A stretch of DNA of 64,000 nt from Methylomarinum sp964397365 (GCA_964397365.1 CAYNIU010000001.1:1-64000), one strand, 5' to 3'; counted from the stretch's first letter, positions 7,984 through 18,499 are shown. The notes: generated by a model from the sequence alone, not told the origin. Numbers and translations are program-made.

Positions 7984-10900
7984 AGCCTTGAGACAACGCG
8001 TTATTCAGGATAGAAAGTAATTTTTCTTGCTCGATCGGTTTAGTGACATAATCAAAAAAACCTATCGCTTTGGCTTTGGCAATATCAGCTGGCATTGCAT
8101 TGGCAGAAACCACAATCACTTTTGTTGTTTTTGTTAGATTGTTTTTTTGTAGTTGCTTGAAAACTTCAAGACCATTCATATCCGGCAGATTGATATCTAA
8201 AAGAACAATTTGCGGTCTGAGTTTAAAAGCTGCCTGTAACCCCTCTTTGCCGTTAACGGCTTCGGTATATTGAAAATCGCTGTGACTGCTGATAATCTTT
8301 TTCATTAACAGGCGGTTAGCCGGGTTGTCTTCAATATAAAGAATATTAATCGCTGATTTTTGCGGAATGTATTCAGGTTTTCGAGACTTTTTTAATGGTG
8401 CAGTGCTAGTGGGGATGGTTGGTAGCGGTTGCGCCATTTCTATTTCTATCCAGAAAGTACAGCCTTTGCCGGCCTGATTATCAACGCCAATAGAACCGTT
8501 CATCATTTCCACCAGCATTTTGGTGATGGTCAAGCCAATCCCTGTCCCTTCAATATCTGATTGCTCAGCGCCTAATCTGCTGAAAGGTTTGAACAAGTCT
8601 TTCATCATCTCTTCAGGGATGCCGGCGCCAGTGTCTTTTACAAATATACGCACTTTGTTTTCAGTTGTAGAAAGCCAGACAGTCACCTGGCCAAAGACAT
8701 GATTATATTTAATGGCGTTGGTTAACAGGTTGGAAAACACCTGATTCAGACGAAATGCATCTGCTTTTACCAGGATTGTTTCCTCATCGGGTAATTGCGC
8801 GAGCAGTTTGATTTGTGCGCGACGAGCCTGGGGGGTGATCAGTTCAATGGATTCTTTGAGAAGTTGAATCAGGTTGACGGTTTCAATGTTCACATTGATA
8901 TTACCGCTTTCAATTTTTGACAAGTCAAGAACTTCATCAATAAGGGTTAGCAGGTGGCGACCGGCAGAATAGATATGCGCCAGTGATTCCTTTTGATCTT
9001 CATTGAGCGGTGCTTGTGAGTCTTCTTGTAATAATTGGGTAAACCCTAAAATAGCATTTAACGGCGTACGTAATTCATGACTCATGCTGGATAAAAACTG
9101 AGATTTGGCCTGGTTGGCGTTTTCGGCTTCCAGTTTTGCCGCAGTAATGGTTGCCAGCGCATTTTTACGTTCGGTAATATCATGAAGGATACCGACATAT
9201 TTTTTAACGCCATTAAGCATCATTGGAGAAACATTCAATTCCATAGGAAATACCGAACCGTCTTTACGTAATCCTTGAAGTTCTCTTGCCTTATTGATTA
9301 TTTTAGGCGCATGGATTTCAGAATGGTTGAGATATTGCTCGTGCTGTTGACGCATTTCTCCAGGCATCAGTATTGATATATTTTGACCTTTCAGTTCATC
9401 GGCTGAATAAGAAAAAATCTCCTGGGCTTTAGGGTTTGCCATTTCGATAACCCCCCGATCGTTAATGGTAATAATACCCTCAGCTGAGTTGTTAACAATG
9501 GCTTTTAAGTTTTCCTGCTGATTGTGCAGTTCATTTTCAATTTCTTTACGGTGGGTGGTGTCGCGGATAATACTGGTAAAAAAGCGTTCATTTCCAGAAA
9601 GCCACTCGGTGTAAGTCAGTTCAATGGAAATTATTTTTTTATTTTTGGTGATTGCCCGCGTTTCGATTGAACGATGTTGTAGTTGGGCGCTGTTTTCAAG
9701 AAGTTTTGTAAAACCTTGGCGGTGTTGTTTCTGGTGTTCGGCAGGTATGATAATGTCTATGGGCTGGCCAATCACTTCAAGAGACTGATAGCCAAAAATA
9801 TTTTCCGCGCCTTCGTTCCAGAAAATGATGAGTCCATCCTTATTAAGTGTAATAATGGCATCGGTAGAGGAATGGCTGACCGTCTGAAAACGAAGTTCAT
9901 CTTTTCGCAGCCGGTTAATGACCGCGTGTAATTCTTTTGAACGCTGGCTATGACAAATGATAGCCGTTATTAATGTATCAGTCGGTGTGTTGCTGTCAAC
10001 AAAACAGTTGCTGCCCGCTTTAAGCGCTTCTATTCGGGATGTATCATTGGCGTCACCCATTAATAGTAAAATAGGAATATGAGTAAAGCGATTATCCTGA
10101 CGAATGACGCGGGTTATTTCAAAACCGCTACAATTTTGTAGGTTATTGTCTAACAGGATAATGTCCGGTGAAAATAAAATCAGTTCTTCAGTTATGGTTG
10201 AAAGATGACTAACGGTTTTACAGGTGATTTTATGCGGAGCAAGAATTGTTTCATAATAATGGGTAACGGCAGTATTATGGGTAATGACTAATGCGTGATA
10301 GTTTTCATTGCTGTTTTTATGGAGGTGTCTGTCCAGTATTTCCACTAATTCAAGAATATTAACGGGTTTGACGATATAACCGTTGCCGCCGGCGCGAACA
10401 GCTTCCAGTCGGGCATCGAAATCTTCCCGGTTGGATAAAAAAATGACCGGACAGGGTATTTTGTCAGCAGCTTTTAACTGTTTGATCAGATCTATACCGT
10501 TGAAGGCGTGATTGGGAAAAACAATATCCATCAAAATGATTTCAGGCGTTTCCTTATCCAAAAAGCGGGATAGTTCTTCCGGGTTGTTGATGCAGTTTAT
10601 TGAATAGCCAAAATGTCGGGCTTGTTCCTGAATTAATGAGGCTAATAGTTCATCATCATCAACCAAAATGATTTTGTTGCTTTCAACGACGTTTACTGAA
10701 TCATTGTTATCCGCATCGGGAGAAGGGGGGGGCTGGAAGATAACAGGGGATTGTCGGCTTGTTGATGTTTGTTTGATTTCATTCAGTAGTTGCTGAAGCT
10801 GAAGCCAGTCATCAGCCCAGGCATCAGGAAATGTCGATGGTGTGTCAATCAAACGGTAGCAGAGTTGTTCTATTTTTTTGGCTAAAGTGTAAACTTCAGT

Positions 10901-11113
10901 GAATTGAAAGGTTCCTGCTGACCCTGCCAGTTTGTGTGCTAAAGCGCAGGTGGTGTGCAGGTTTTCCTGATTGTTTTTTGTCTGCAGCGGTAGATGAAGA
11001 TCCAGGTTTTCAGCAGATAGACATAACTCTTCAATATGACCGGCCAGGTGTTTGGAAAAGGCCTGTTGTAGTTGCTGTATCCGGCTGATGGCCTGTTCAG
11101 TTTTTCTGTCCAT
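7982..11113 (-). CDS. Cytoplasmic hybrid sensor histidine kinase: Hpt-REC-REC-PAS-PAS-HisKA-HATPase-REC
   Basis: Multi-domain phosphorelay protein of 1043 aa with no membrane segment. Order: Hpt domain (phosphohistidine H60 in LAHKLAGSAGTF); receiver 1 (acceptor in EIILMDIVFP, lysine in VKPV); receiver 2 (DIILLDNN kept, but the invariant lysine is replaced in CFVDSNTPTD, so probably degenerate); two PAS domains, each with an FGYQ/FSYS-type heme-pocket-like core; HisKA with SHELRTPLNAIL; HATPase with NLLTNAIKYN and GTGIGLT; C-terminal receiver with IVLLDINLPDMNG. The ATG at 11113 is chosen over the upstream TTG because it forms a TAATG overlap with the preceding receiver gene. It is closely related to the kinase at 16445-18499. 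Confidence 0.9.
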   Translation of the reverse strand: MDRKTEQAISRIQQLQQAFSKHLAGHIEELCLSAENLDLHLPLQTKNNQENLHTTCALAHKLAGSAGTFQFTEVYTLAKKIEQLCYRLIDTPSTFPDAWADDWLQLQQLLNEIKQTSTSRQSPVIFQPPPSPDADNNDSVNVVESNKIILVDDDELLASLIQEQARHFGYSINCINNPEELSRFLDKETPEIILMDIVFPNHAFNGIDLIKQLKAADKIPCPVIFLSNREDFDARLEAVRAGGNGYIVKPVNILELVEILDRHLHKNSNENYHALVITHNTAVTHYYETILAPHKITCKTVSHLSTITEELILFSPDIILLDNNLQNCSGFEITRVIRQDNRFTHIPILLLMGDANDTSRIEALKAGSNCFVDSNTPTDTLITAIICHSQRSKELHAVINRLRKDELRFQTVSHSSTDAIITLNKDGLIIFWNEGAENIFGYQSLEVIGQPIDIIIPAEHQKQHRQGFTKLLENSAQLQHRSIETRAITKNKKIISIELTYTEWLSGNERFFTSIIRDTTHRKEIENELHNQQENLKAIVNNSAEGIITINDRGVIEMANPKAQEIFSYSADELKGQNISILMPGEMRQQHEQYLNHSEIHAPKIINKARELQGLRKDGSVFPMELNVSPMMLNGVKKYVGILHDITERKNALATITAAKLEAENANQAKSQFLSSMSHELRTPLNAILGFTQLLQEDSQAPLNEDQKESLAHIYSAGRHLLTLIDEVLDLSKIESGNINVNIETVNLIQLLKESIELITPQARRAQIKLLAQLPDEETILVKADAFRLNQVFSNLLTNAIKYNHVFGQVTVWLSTTENKVRIFVKDTGAGIPEEMMKDLFKPFSRLGAEQSDIEGTGIGLTITKMLVEMMNGSIGVDNQAGKGCTFWIEIEMAQPLPTIPTSTAPLKKSRKPEYIPQKSAINILYIEDNPANRLLMKKIISSHSDFQYTEAVNGKEGLQAAFKLRPQIVLLDINLPDMNGLEVFKQLQKNNLTKTTKVIVVSANAMPADIAKAKAIGFFDYVTKPIEQEKLLSILNNALSQG

Positions 11114-11493
11114 TACAGGTTGGACCAAATGTAGGTGATTTGTTCAGCCAGAGTCATGGGATCAAAAGGTTTGTTGATCACATCCACGGCTCCAGAAGCT
11201 TTGAACCGGGCTATTTCATCAGGCAGTATTTTTGCAGTTAAAAAAACCACCGGTATATCTTTAAGCGTTTCATGGCCTTTGAGTGCCTTTAAGGTGGCAG
11301 GGCCGTCCATATTCGGCATCATAACATCCAGCAGGATAATTTGCGGCTGAAAACTCATGGCCAAGTCAATTACTTCGATGCCGGATTCGCAAGTGATAAT
11401 TTCAAATTGACCAATTCCTTCCAAAGCTAAGGAGGCTATTTCACGAATATCGGGCTCATCTTCGGCATATAAAATTTTATTAAGTGTTGTCAT
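11113..11493 (-). CDS. Stand-alone response regulator receiver (CheY-like)
   Basis: Single receiver domain of 126 aa, no output domain. The acidic pocket is DEPD near the N-terminus, the phospho-acceptor lies in IILLDVMMPNMDG, the switch Thr in PVVFLTAK, and the invariant lysine in NKPFDP. It is sandwiched between two hybrid kinases: its start overlaps the end of the 11480-13555 gene by 14 bases and its stop overlaps the start codon of the next kinase. This tight coupling suggests it shuttles phosphate between them. Confidence 0.9.
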   Translation of the reverse strand: MTTLNKILYAEDEPDIREIASLALEGIGQFEIITCESGIEVIDLAMSFQPQIILLDVMMPNMDGPATLKALKGHETLKDIPVVFLTAKILPDEIARFKASGAVDVINKPFDPMTLAEQITYIWSNL

Positions 11494-13555
11494 CTTCTGA
11501 ATCTATGGGGGCAATCAGCTGTTTGATTATTTTAACGAGTTCTTCGTTGCTTACCTTTGATTTGACCAAGGCGGCATCAACCTGATTAATAATGTCTTCT
11601 TCAACAGACTGGGCTGAAAAAATAATGACGGGAATCAACGGGTTCTGTTTATTGATTACCGGAATGAGATCCAGACCATTGCCATCAGGCAGACCTATAT
11701 CCAAAATTATCAGGTCAAAATCGTTGTGTGTAATTTTTTCTTTAGCCGCCTGTAAGTTCGAAGCTTGTATCAAACTGGCTTTACCATTCAACAGGCCGGA
11801 CATCATTTCAATCAGGTCTTTATTGTCTTCAATATGAAGAATTTTTGCCGGATGATCGTTTGATTTCCTTAACGCCAGATGTAAGGCTTTATTTAACCGG
11901 TCAAAGTCAATGGGTTTGTCGATCCAGTCTATAATGCTTAAAGCTGAAGATGAAGCCTTTTTTTTATTCATTTCCGCTTCGGCGGAAATAATGATGATAG
12001 GTAAACAAGTGTTGTTTTCCTGGGAACGAATTTCCTGAATAAAGGAAAGTCCATCCTGACCGGGTAAACGAATATCGACTGTCATACCGTCAAAGTGATT
12101 ACTTTTAAGGTGATTTCGGGCTTCTGCGGTTGTGCTGCATGTGGTAACTTCAAAATTTTGTTGTTCAAGTAACAGAGACAATAGGTTGGCAATATCTTTT
12201 TCATCCTCCAGAACCAGAATATGTCCCCGTTTTTTTATGTTTGTTTTGGCGTCTTTGACAGTATTTGTTGTTTGCGAAGGTTTTTTAGATGGCGCTTTGT
12301 TAACGGCTGATTTTTCAGCGGTATGGTATTCCAGCAATTCAAAAAAGAAGGTACTGCCTTGGCCTTCCTGGGTGGTATAGTCAATATGTCCTCCATGGTG
12401 TTCGATAATCGCCTTGGTAATATTCAAGCCCAAACCGGTTCCGCCTTTTTGACGGCTGTCTGAGGAGTCCACTTGGGAGAATTTCTGAAAAATCTTGCTG
12501 CGGTATTGTTCCGGTATGCCAATACCGTGATCGGAAACAGAAATACGAATTAAATCGCCTTGCTTGTTGATAGTAATTGAGACAATAGCGTTTTTCGGTG
12601 AAAACTTGGCGGCATTGGAAATCAGGTTGGCCATGACTTGCTGGAGGCGATAGCTGTCCGCATAAACCCAAAATTCAGGCGGGTTATCCGCCAGGCTTAG
12701 TAAAACTTGACAGCTTTGGGCGTAGGTTTCGTTGGCGGCAATACTTTGTTTGACCAGTTCAGTGATGTTGACGGGAGCAAACTTTAATTCCATTTTTCCC
12801 GCCTGGATTTTTTCAGCGTCAAGAATATCATTGACTAGGTTGATTAACCGTTCGGTATTGTTGTGCGCCAGTTCAATCATACGCGTGGCTTTTGGCGGAA
12901 ACTTGCCAAGAACACCGCTTTTAAGGATACCGAGTGAGCCGCGGATGGAAGTGAGAGGCGTTCTTAATTCATGACTGACGGTGGAAATAAACTCGGTTTT
13001 AATTCTGTCGACATGTTTGCGTTCTGAAATATCCCGTATGACCCCCATAAATTGAACTTCACCATTAAAATTTAATTGGTGAACCCAGATTTCCGCCTCG
13101 AAAACCTCGCCATTTCGTCTTAAGGCTTCAACCTCCCGAGTTTGGCCTATAATATGCGCCTGCCCTGTTTTTTGATAGTTGGATAAATAGCTGTCATGCA
13201 TACCTTTATAGGGTTCGGGCATTAACATATTAATGTTTCTACCCAGCAATTCTGATGGTCGGTAGCCAAAAATATGTTCAACAGAATTATTAAGACTTAA
13301 TATTGAACCTTTGGCGTCAATAGTAATGATGGCATCGGAAATATTATCCAGCAGGGTATGAAGGTGAGCCACATGGGATGAGGAGCGTTGTTTGTACCAT
13401 AGAAAAATAAGGGTGATCAGCAGTAATAAAATACTTTCTAGCTGGTTTTGATTTTGCCATTCATAAATCACAATAAAGACAGCAAATACACTGCCGATCA
13501 ATATAGGCCGCGATGATTTTGAAATAACGCTCTGGCTTTTGTTGAGTAGATTCAT
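11480..13555 (-). CDS. Membrane hybrid histidine kinase: TM-PAS-HisKA-HATPase-REC-REC
   Basis: First gene of the minus-strand signalling operon (691 aa). Two N-terminal hydrophobic segments (PILIGSVFAVFIVIYEW and SILLLLITLIFLWY) leave almost no periplasmic loop. Then a PAS domain with FGYRPSELLGRNINMLMPEP, HisKA with SHELRTPLTSIRGSLG, HATPase with NLISNAAKFSP and GTGLGLNI, and two receivers with acceptor motifs MTVDIRLPGQDG and LIILDIGLPDGNG. The first receiver keeps DKP; the second has VKS in place of the usual KP pair. The input is unknown; the PAS suggests an intracellular ligand. Confidence 0.9.
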   Translation of the reverse strand: MNLLNKSQSVISKSSRPILIGSVFAVFIVIYEWQNQNQLESILLLLITLIFLWYKQRSSSHVAHLHTLLDNISDAIITIDAKGSILSLNNSVEHIFGYRPSELLGRNINMLMPEPYKGMHDSYLSNYQKTGQAHIIGQTREVEALRRNGEVFEAEIWVHQLNFNGEVQFMGVIRDISERKHVDRIKTEFISTVSHELRTPLTSIRGSLGILKSGVLGKFPPKATRMIELAHNNTERLINLVNDILDAEKIQAGKMELKFAPVNITELVKQSIAANETYAQSCQVLLSLADNPPEFWVYADSYRLQQVMANLISNAAKFSPKNAIVSITINKQGDLIRISVSDHGIGIPEQYRSKIFQKFSQVDSSDSRQKGGTGLGLNITKAIIEHHGGHIDYTTQEGQGSTFFFELLEYHTAEKSAVNKAPSKKPSQTTNTVKDAKTNIKKRGHILVLEDEKDIANLLSLLLEQQNFEVTTCSTTAEARNHLKSNHFDGMTVDIRLPGQDGLSFIQEIRSQENNTCLPIIIISAEAEMNKKKASSSALSIIDWIDKPIDFDRLNKALHLALRKSNDHPAKILHIEDNKDLIEMMSGLLNGKASLIQASNLQAAKEKITHNDFDLIILDIGLPDGNGLDLIPVINKQNPLIPVIIFSAQSVEEDIINQVDAALVKSKVSNEELVKIIKQLIAPIDSEDDNT

Positions 13556-13623
13556 GGCGGGTTTATCAATTCAATTGGATTTTAAAGTTTTGGGCAAATT
13601 CCCTTGATTTAAGTATGGATTTT

Positions 13624-13642
13624 AGGGTATAAGCAATACCCT
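13624..13642. promoter_or_regulatory. Inverted repeat in divergent signalling promoter region
   Basis: Seven-base arms AGGGTAT and ATACCCT around a five-base AAGCA spacer. It lies 69 bases upstream of the minus-strand kinase operon and about 270 bases upstream of the plus-strand receiver-phosphatase gene. It could be an operator. The remaining ~350-base divergent region is AT-rich with no other structure that I can support. Confidence 0.35.
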
Positions 13643-13907
13643 GTATAGGTTTATCTTTTGGAGTCGTTTTATACCTATTTTAATAACTATCAAAACAAAC
13701 AGTTAATTACAAAACGCAGATAAATGACGACAGCAGTTTTTGTCAAGATTCCAGTGTGAGTTAATACTTACATATGGTGGGTGATCTGTCTCCTATAAAA
13801 TAAAATTTTAATGTGATTTATATCGCAAATTAAGGTTTTATGGAAACCATTGTAATTATTCCGCTCAATTGAGCCGTCACAATAAAATTTTAAATCAGGT
13901 TCATGCC

Positions 13908-15044
13908 ATGAAAATATTGATAGTGGATGATCAATACAGCAACAGAGAATTGTTGAAGAAGATGCTGGCTGAAGAATGGCGGGTGATTTTGTTTGCAGAA
14001 AATGGACGCCAGGCGGTTGAGTTATTTGTTAAAGAAATTCCGGATGTGATTATTATGGATGTTTTTATGCCGGTCATGAATGGCATTGAGGCCATAAGGC
14101 TTATCAGGAACATGGATACGGAAAAATGGATTCCTATTATTGTGGTTAGCGCTTTAGTGGATGAAGAACATATTGTTGCCGGTTTAAATGCCGGTGCTGA
14201 TGATTATTTGACCAAACCGCTTAATAAGGTTGTCTTACATGCCAAGTTAAATACTATGCAGCATTTCATTAGCATGCAGAAAAAGCTATTGTCAGCCAAT
14301 AAAGCATTAATTCAATACCAACAAAAAAATGAAATTGAATTGGCTTTTACCCAGGAAATATTTGATCACCTGGTTACCAACAAAGAGCAGGATATTAATA
14401 CCATAGATTATTGGGTTTTACCGTCCAAGCGTTTTAGTGGTGATTTAATCAGTATCAAACGCATCAGTTCTGACTGTTTTTATTTTGTGGTTGCCGATGT
14501 GACAGGGCATGGTCTGGCCGCTTCTTTACCCACTATTATCGTTAATCTGGTTTTTCAGGCGATGACGGAAAAATGCTGTCGGGTTTCCAGTATTGTTAAA
14601 GAAATCAACCATAAATTAAGGGTTGACCTGCCGGTTGGCAGGTTTGTCGCTCTGGCAGTGGGATTGATAAATATTGCAGATAAACGTATGGAAATATGGA
14701 ATGGCGGTTTGCCGGAACTTTTGGTTATTCGTGATGACGGCGAGATGATTCACGGTTTTAAGTCAAAACACGTTTTTGCCGGGGTTTTGGCTGATAATGA
14801 GTTTGAAGAAAAAACTGAAAACTGGCGATGGACAGAGCCTTGTGAATTGCTGGTATTTACGGATGGCGTTACCGATGCCTTGGACAGTGATGATAACAGG
14901 TTTGGTCATCAGCGCTTGTTGGCAATATTGGCGCAACATAAACCGGGTGAGCGGAGTATTTCATTGAAAAACAGAATTCTGGAATTTATGTATAACGAAT
15001 ATGAACAAGATGACGTGTCTTGTCTGGCTGTTCGCTGTAATTGA
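13908..15044 (+). CDS. Response regulator with PP2C/SpoIIE-type serine phosphatase output
   Basis: Receiver domain (residues 1-125; phospho-acceptor D51 in VIIMDVFMP, lysine in LTKPLN), a short coiled linker, then a SpoIIE-like PP2C domain. Metal-binding motifs of the phosphatase are seen as FSGDLIS, VVADVTGHG, FTDGVTDA and the terminal DDVSCLAV. Such RsbU-type regulators dephosphorylate STAS anti-sigma antagonists in partner-switching systems. No STAS or RsbW-like kinase is adjacent; the STAS genes of this window are 43-48 kb away. The ATG at 13908 starts cleanly at the receiver fold (MKILIVDDQ) and is preferred over a TTG 39 bases earlier. Confidence 0.9.
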   Translation: MKILIVDDQYSNRELLKKMLAEEWRVILFAENGRQAVELFVKEIPDVIIMDVFMPVMNGIEAIRLIRNMDTEKWIPIIVVSALVDEEHIVAGLNAGADDYLTKPLNKVVLHAKLNTMQHFISMQKKLLSANKALIQYQQKNEIELAFTQEIFDHLVTNKEQDINTIDYWVLPSKRFSGDLISIKRISSDCFYFVVADVTGHGLAASLPTIIVNLVFQAMTEKCCRVSSIVKEINHKLRVDLPVGRFVALAVGLINIADKRMEIWNGGLPELLVIRDDGEMIHGFKSKHVFAGVLADNEFEEKTENWRWTEPCELLVFTDGVTDALDSDDNRFGHQRLLAILAQHKPGERSISLKNRILEFMYNEYEQDDVSCLAVRCN

Positions 15045-15088
15045 ATCAGACACATAATAAAAATAGAAGCAGGTTTTAGAAGGCGAAT

Positions 15089-16444
15089 ATGACAGAAATT
15101 TCACAGGGTAAGCTGCTCATTGTCGATGATAATCAACACAACCTGGAATTAATGAAAACAGCTTTGAAACAGGAAAATATTGATATACAGACTGCAGAAT
15201 CCGGTGCGGCAGCGCTTGAGAAATTAGTCGATAACGAATTTGCCTTGATTATTATGGACGTTGATATGCCAGTGTTGACAGGTTTTGACACGGTGGAAAT
15301 TATTAAGGAATCCCAGCTTTCCAAAAGCACTCCGATTATATTCATCAGTTCTCATTGTAAAGCTGGCAGCGATATTGAAACAGGGTTCAAAATAGGTGCC
15401 TGTGATTATATTCTAAGACCTGTTGATATGGTGCTTTTTAAAAATAAGGTCAAAATCTTTCTAAAACTGTATCAAACCGAACAGGCCTTACAAAAAGCCA
15501 ATTTTTTGTTGGCGGATAAAGCCGCCCGACTGGATAGCCAATTGACGGAACAACTGAAAATTAATAATGCACTGAAATTTTCTGAACATGTCTTTGAAAA
15601 CAGTGTAAATGGTATTATTGTCGTCGATAAAAATCTGCAATTTGTCAGGGTTAATCAGGCATTCAGTAAAATAACCGGTTATTCACTATCGGAACTGGTG
15701 GGGAAAACCCCCAAAATACTGTCTTCTGGAATTCAGGATCAACGCTTTTATGAAGAAATGTGGCATACGCTACAGGAAAAAGAGGCCTGGCAAGGCGAAT
15801 TGTGGAATAGAAGAAAAAATAACGAACTGTATGCAGAAATGCTTAGCATTAATGCCGTCAAGGATGAGCAGGGCGTGGTTTCTCATTATATCGGCATTGT
15901 CAGTGATATTACTGAGCGTAAACGAGCCAATGAAAAAGCTGAATACCTGGCTAATTACGATTATTTAACCGGTTTGCCGAATCGACTTAATTTAATTTCA
16001 ACGCTGGAAAAATATATTGCTGACGACGAGATTACCACGCTGGCGGTTTTGTTTCTTGATCTGGACAAGTTCAAGCCGGTGAATGATCGCTATGGGCATC
16101 AGACAGGGGATGAGTTGTTAGTGGCCGTTGCCAAGCGCTTGAGAGGTTGTGTACGGGACACTGATTTAGTCGCCCGCTTGGGGGGGGATGAATTTATTAT
16201 CGTTTTGAAAAAACCTAATACCTCTTCCAAAGCCAGTGAAAAAGTGGCCAAAAAAATTATTTCGGCGGTGTCTTCGCCTTTTAATATTTCCGATAAAAAA
16301 ATCACAATCAATACCAGTATTGGTATTGCTCTTTATCCTGAACAGGGTAAGGATGCTGATGACTTAATCACTTTGGCTGATGATGCCATGTATAAGAGCA
16401 AGTCTGAAGGCGCAGGTTGTTTTCATTTTTGTACAGAGATTTGA
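15089..16444 (+). CDS. Receiver-PAS-diguanylate cyclase (GGDEF)
   Basis: Predicted response regulator that makes cyclic di-GMP. The receiver (residues 8-125) has acceptor D57 in LIIMDVDMP, but the invariant lysine is an arginine (ILRPVD), which may alter phosphorylation control. A PAS domain (about 160-280) carries the TGYSLSELVGKTP and GIVSDITERKR motifs. The GGDEF domain ends the protein with an intact active site (ARLGGDEFIIVL) and, five residues before it, an RDTD product-inhibition I-site. It lies 44 bases after the phosphatase gene, and its stop abuts the ATG of the next kinase, so it is one operon. Confidence 0.92.
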   Translation: MTEISQGKLLIVDDNQHNLELMKTALKQENIDIQTAESGAAALEKLVDNEFALIIMDVDMPVLTGFDTVEIIKESQLSKSTPIIFISSHCKAGSDIETGFKIGACDYILRPVDMVLFKNKVKIFLKLYQTEQALQKANFLLADKAARLDSQLTEQLKINNALKFSEHVFENSVNGIIVVDKNLQFVRVNQAFSKITGYSLSELVGKTPKILSSGIQDQRFYEEMWHTLQEKEAWQGELWNRRKNNELYAEMLSINAVKDEQGVVSHYIGIVSDITERKRANEKAEYLANYDYLTGLPNRLNLISTLEKYIADDEITTLAVLFLDLDKFKPVNDRYGHQTGDELLVAVAKRLRGCVRDTDLVARLGGDEFIIVLKKPNTSSKASEKVAKKIISAVSSPFNISDKKITINTSIGIALYPEQGKDADDLITLADDAMYKSKSEGAGCFHFCTEI

Positions 16445-18499
16445 ATGATGCCGCATTCGAGCAAAAATGATCAGCAATTGATTGCTGAACTGGAAAGAAA
16501 AAATCGCGAATTACAGAAAATGGCGGGTCGGGCAAAACAAAACCAACAAGCAATCAGCGATCAGGCTCAATTGATTCTGCAACAAAAACAATTTTCCGAA
16601 GCGGTATTAAATTCAAGTCGTGAGGCCATTATCAGCATCAATACCCGAGGGTTGATTACCTTGTTTAATACCTCGGCTGAAGAAATATTTGGCTATAGCA
16701 GTGATGAAGTCTATTTAAAAAATATCAAAATGCTGATGCCAAGTCCTTTTAAAGAAGCTCACGATAGTTTTTTAGAAAGGTATCTGCAAAGTGGCGAGAA
16801 AAAAATTATTGGTATAGGTCGTGATGTCCTCGGGCAGAAAAAAGACGGTGCCACATTTCCCATTTCATTACGCGTTGTAGAAATCAAAACAGAATCACAT
16901 CATGAATTTGTTGGCTTTATCAAGGATCTGAGCAAACTCAGGCAGGTGGAAAGACAGGTCAGGGAAAGTGACAGACGCTATCGGGCGATCGTTGAAGATC
17001 AAACCGATTTGATTTGTCGGTATACGGTTGATTTTATATTGACTTTTGTCAATCAGGCTTATTGCCGTCATTTTGGGGTGGAAGCTCAGGCGGTCATTGG
17101 TGCCTCGATTCTGGATTTGCTTCCGATTGATGTGGTCAACTGGTTTATCAAAGCACATGCAGCATTATCGCGGGACAAGCCGATAATGATTCATGAAGAT
17201 AAAATAATCCATAATGGCAAGCAGGAATGGCAACATTGGTCAACCCGGGCTATTTTTTCTGAAGATAAACGGGAAATACTTGAATTTCAGGGGGTTGGAA
17301 GTGTTGTGACAGATAGAAAACAGGCCGAGCTGAATGCGCTGTTAGCCAGAAAAGCAGCAGACAAAGCCAATCTGGCAAAATCACAGTTTCTATCAAGTAT
17401 GAGCCATGAATTAAGAACACCGCTAAATTCCATTATCGGTTTTTCGCAATTGCTGGAACTGGATGAAGAGGAACCTTTAACGGAATCACAAAAAGATTCT
17501 GTACTCCAGATTAACAAGGCGGGCAATCATTTATTAAAATTGATCAATGAAATTCTGGATTTGTCAACGATTGAATCGGGGCAAATCACGTTGATTAATG
17601 AGGTTTTTGATATAAAAAATATTTGCCTTGATGCCTTGGCCATTGTTGAAACACTGGCAGATAAAAAAGGAATCACTGTATCTTTACATTGTGAGGAAAA
17701 TAAATATTGGGTTAATGCGGATTATATGCGCAGTAAACAAATATTCTTAAATATCTTGTCAAATGCCATAAAATATAATCGTCAACAAGGACGTATTGAT
17801 GTGGAAGTTGTGCAACAGGGTGATTTTATTGTCATTAATTTTGCTGATACAGGTATCGGCATCAGCAGTGAAAACCTGGCCGATTTATTTCAGCCTTTCA
17901 ATCGTCTGGGTTATGAGGCCAGCGCTATAGAAGGGACAGGAATTGGTTTGAGCTTGACTAAGCAACTGGTCGAAAAAATGGGTGGGGAAATAGGCGTTTC
18001 CTCGCAAGTGGGTGTGGGATCGACTTTCTGGGTAAAATTGCCTGTTTCCGGGGAACAAAAACACAAGAATGCGCATTCTGTTGTAAAATCTTCTGATTCG
18101 TTTTTTAAAGAAAACCCGCCGAGTGGACAGCGATATAAAATTTTATATATTGAGGACAACACAGCCAATATGGAATTAATGAGGAATGTCATCAAGCAGA
18201 TGGGCGGATTTTCAATGATTGAGGCGAATAATGCTGAAATGGGAATAGATCTATTTGAGCGGATAGCGCCAGATCTGGTGTTAATGGATATTGATTTACC
18301 GGGTATGAATGGTTTCGAGGCGCTGGCCGAAATCAAGTCGCGTTTCCCCCAGTCAACAACGCCGATTATTGCAGTCAGTTCCAATGCTATGCAGAAACAA
18401 GTAATTAAAGGTAGAAAAGGTGGTTTTTATGATTATATTACCAAGCCATTTGATGCTGTTTCCTTAGTTGAGGTTATACGGAGGGCGCTAACCAGTTGA
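16445..18499 (+). CDS. Cytoplasmic hybrid histidine kinase: PAS-PAS-HisKA-HATPase-REC
   Basis: 684 aa, no membrane segment. A coiled N-terminus is followed by PAS 1 (FGYSSDEVYLKNIKMLMPSP), PAS 2 (from about residue 180), HisKA with SHELRTPLNSIIGFSQ, HATPase with NILSNAIKYN and GTGIGLSL, and a receiver with LVLMDIDLPGMNG and ITKPFD. Its kinase core and C-terminal receiver are strikingly similar to those of the 7982-11113 kinase (both read AKSQFLSSMSHELRTPLN and ILYIEDN.AN), suggesting duplication within this locus. The start directly follows the upstream stop codon. Confidence 0.92.
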   Translation: MMPHSSKNDQQLIAELERKNRELQKMAGRAKQNQQAISDQAQLILQQKQFSEAVLNSSREAIISINTRGLITLFNTSAEEIFGYSSDEVYLKNIKMLMPSPFKEAHDSFLERYLQSGEKKIIGIGRDVLGQKKDGATFPISLRVVEIKTESHHEFVGFIKDLSKLRQVERQVRESDRRYRAIVEDQTDLICRYTVDFILTFVNQAYCRHFGVEAQAVIGASILDLLPIDVVNWFIKAHAALSRDKPIMIHEDKIIHNGKQEWQHWSTRAIFSEDKREILEFQGVGSVVTDRKQAELNALLARKAADKANLAKSQFLSSMSHELRTPLNSIIGFSQLLELDEEEPLTESQKDSVLQINKAGNHLLKLINEILDLSTIESGQITLINEVFDIKNICLDALAIVETLADKKGITVSLHCEENKYWVNADYMRSKQIFLNILSNAIKYNRQQGRIDVEVVQQGDFIVINFADTGIGISSENLADLFQPFNRLGYEASAIEGTGIGLSLTKQLVEKMGGEIGVSSQVGVGSTFWVKLPVSGEQKHKNAHSVVKSSDSFFKENPPSGQRYKILYIEDNTANMELMRNVIKQMGGFSMIEANNAEMGIDLFERIAPDLVLMDIDLPGMNGFEALAEIKSRFPQSTTPIIAVSSNAMQKQVIKGRKGGFYDYITKPFDAVSLVEVIRRALTS

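Noticed and set aside
7982..13555. Possible CRISPR, toxin-antitoxin or phage genes around the signalling island
   Set aside because: No regularly spaced repeats, no integrase, and every gene there resolves into known signalling domains.
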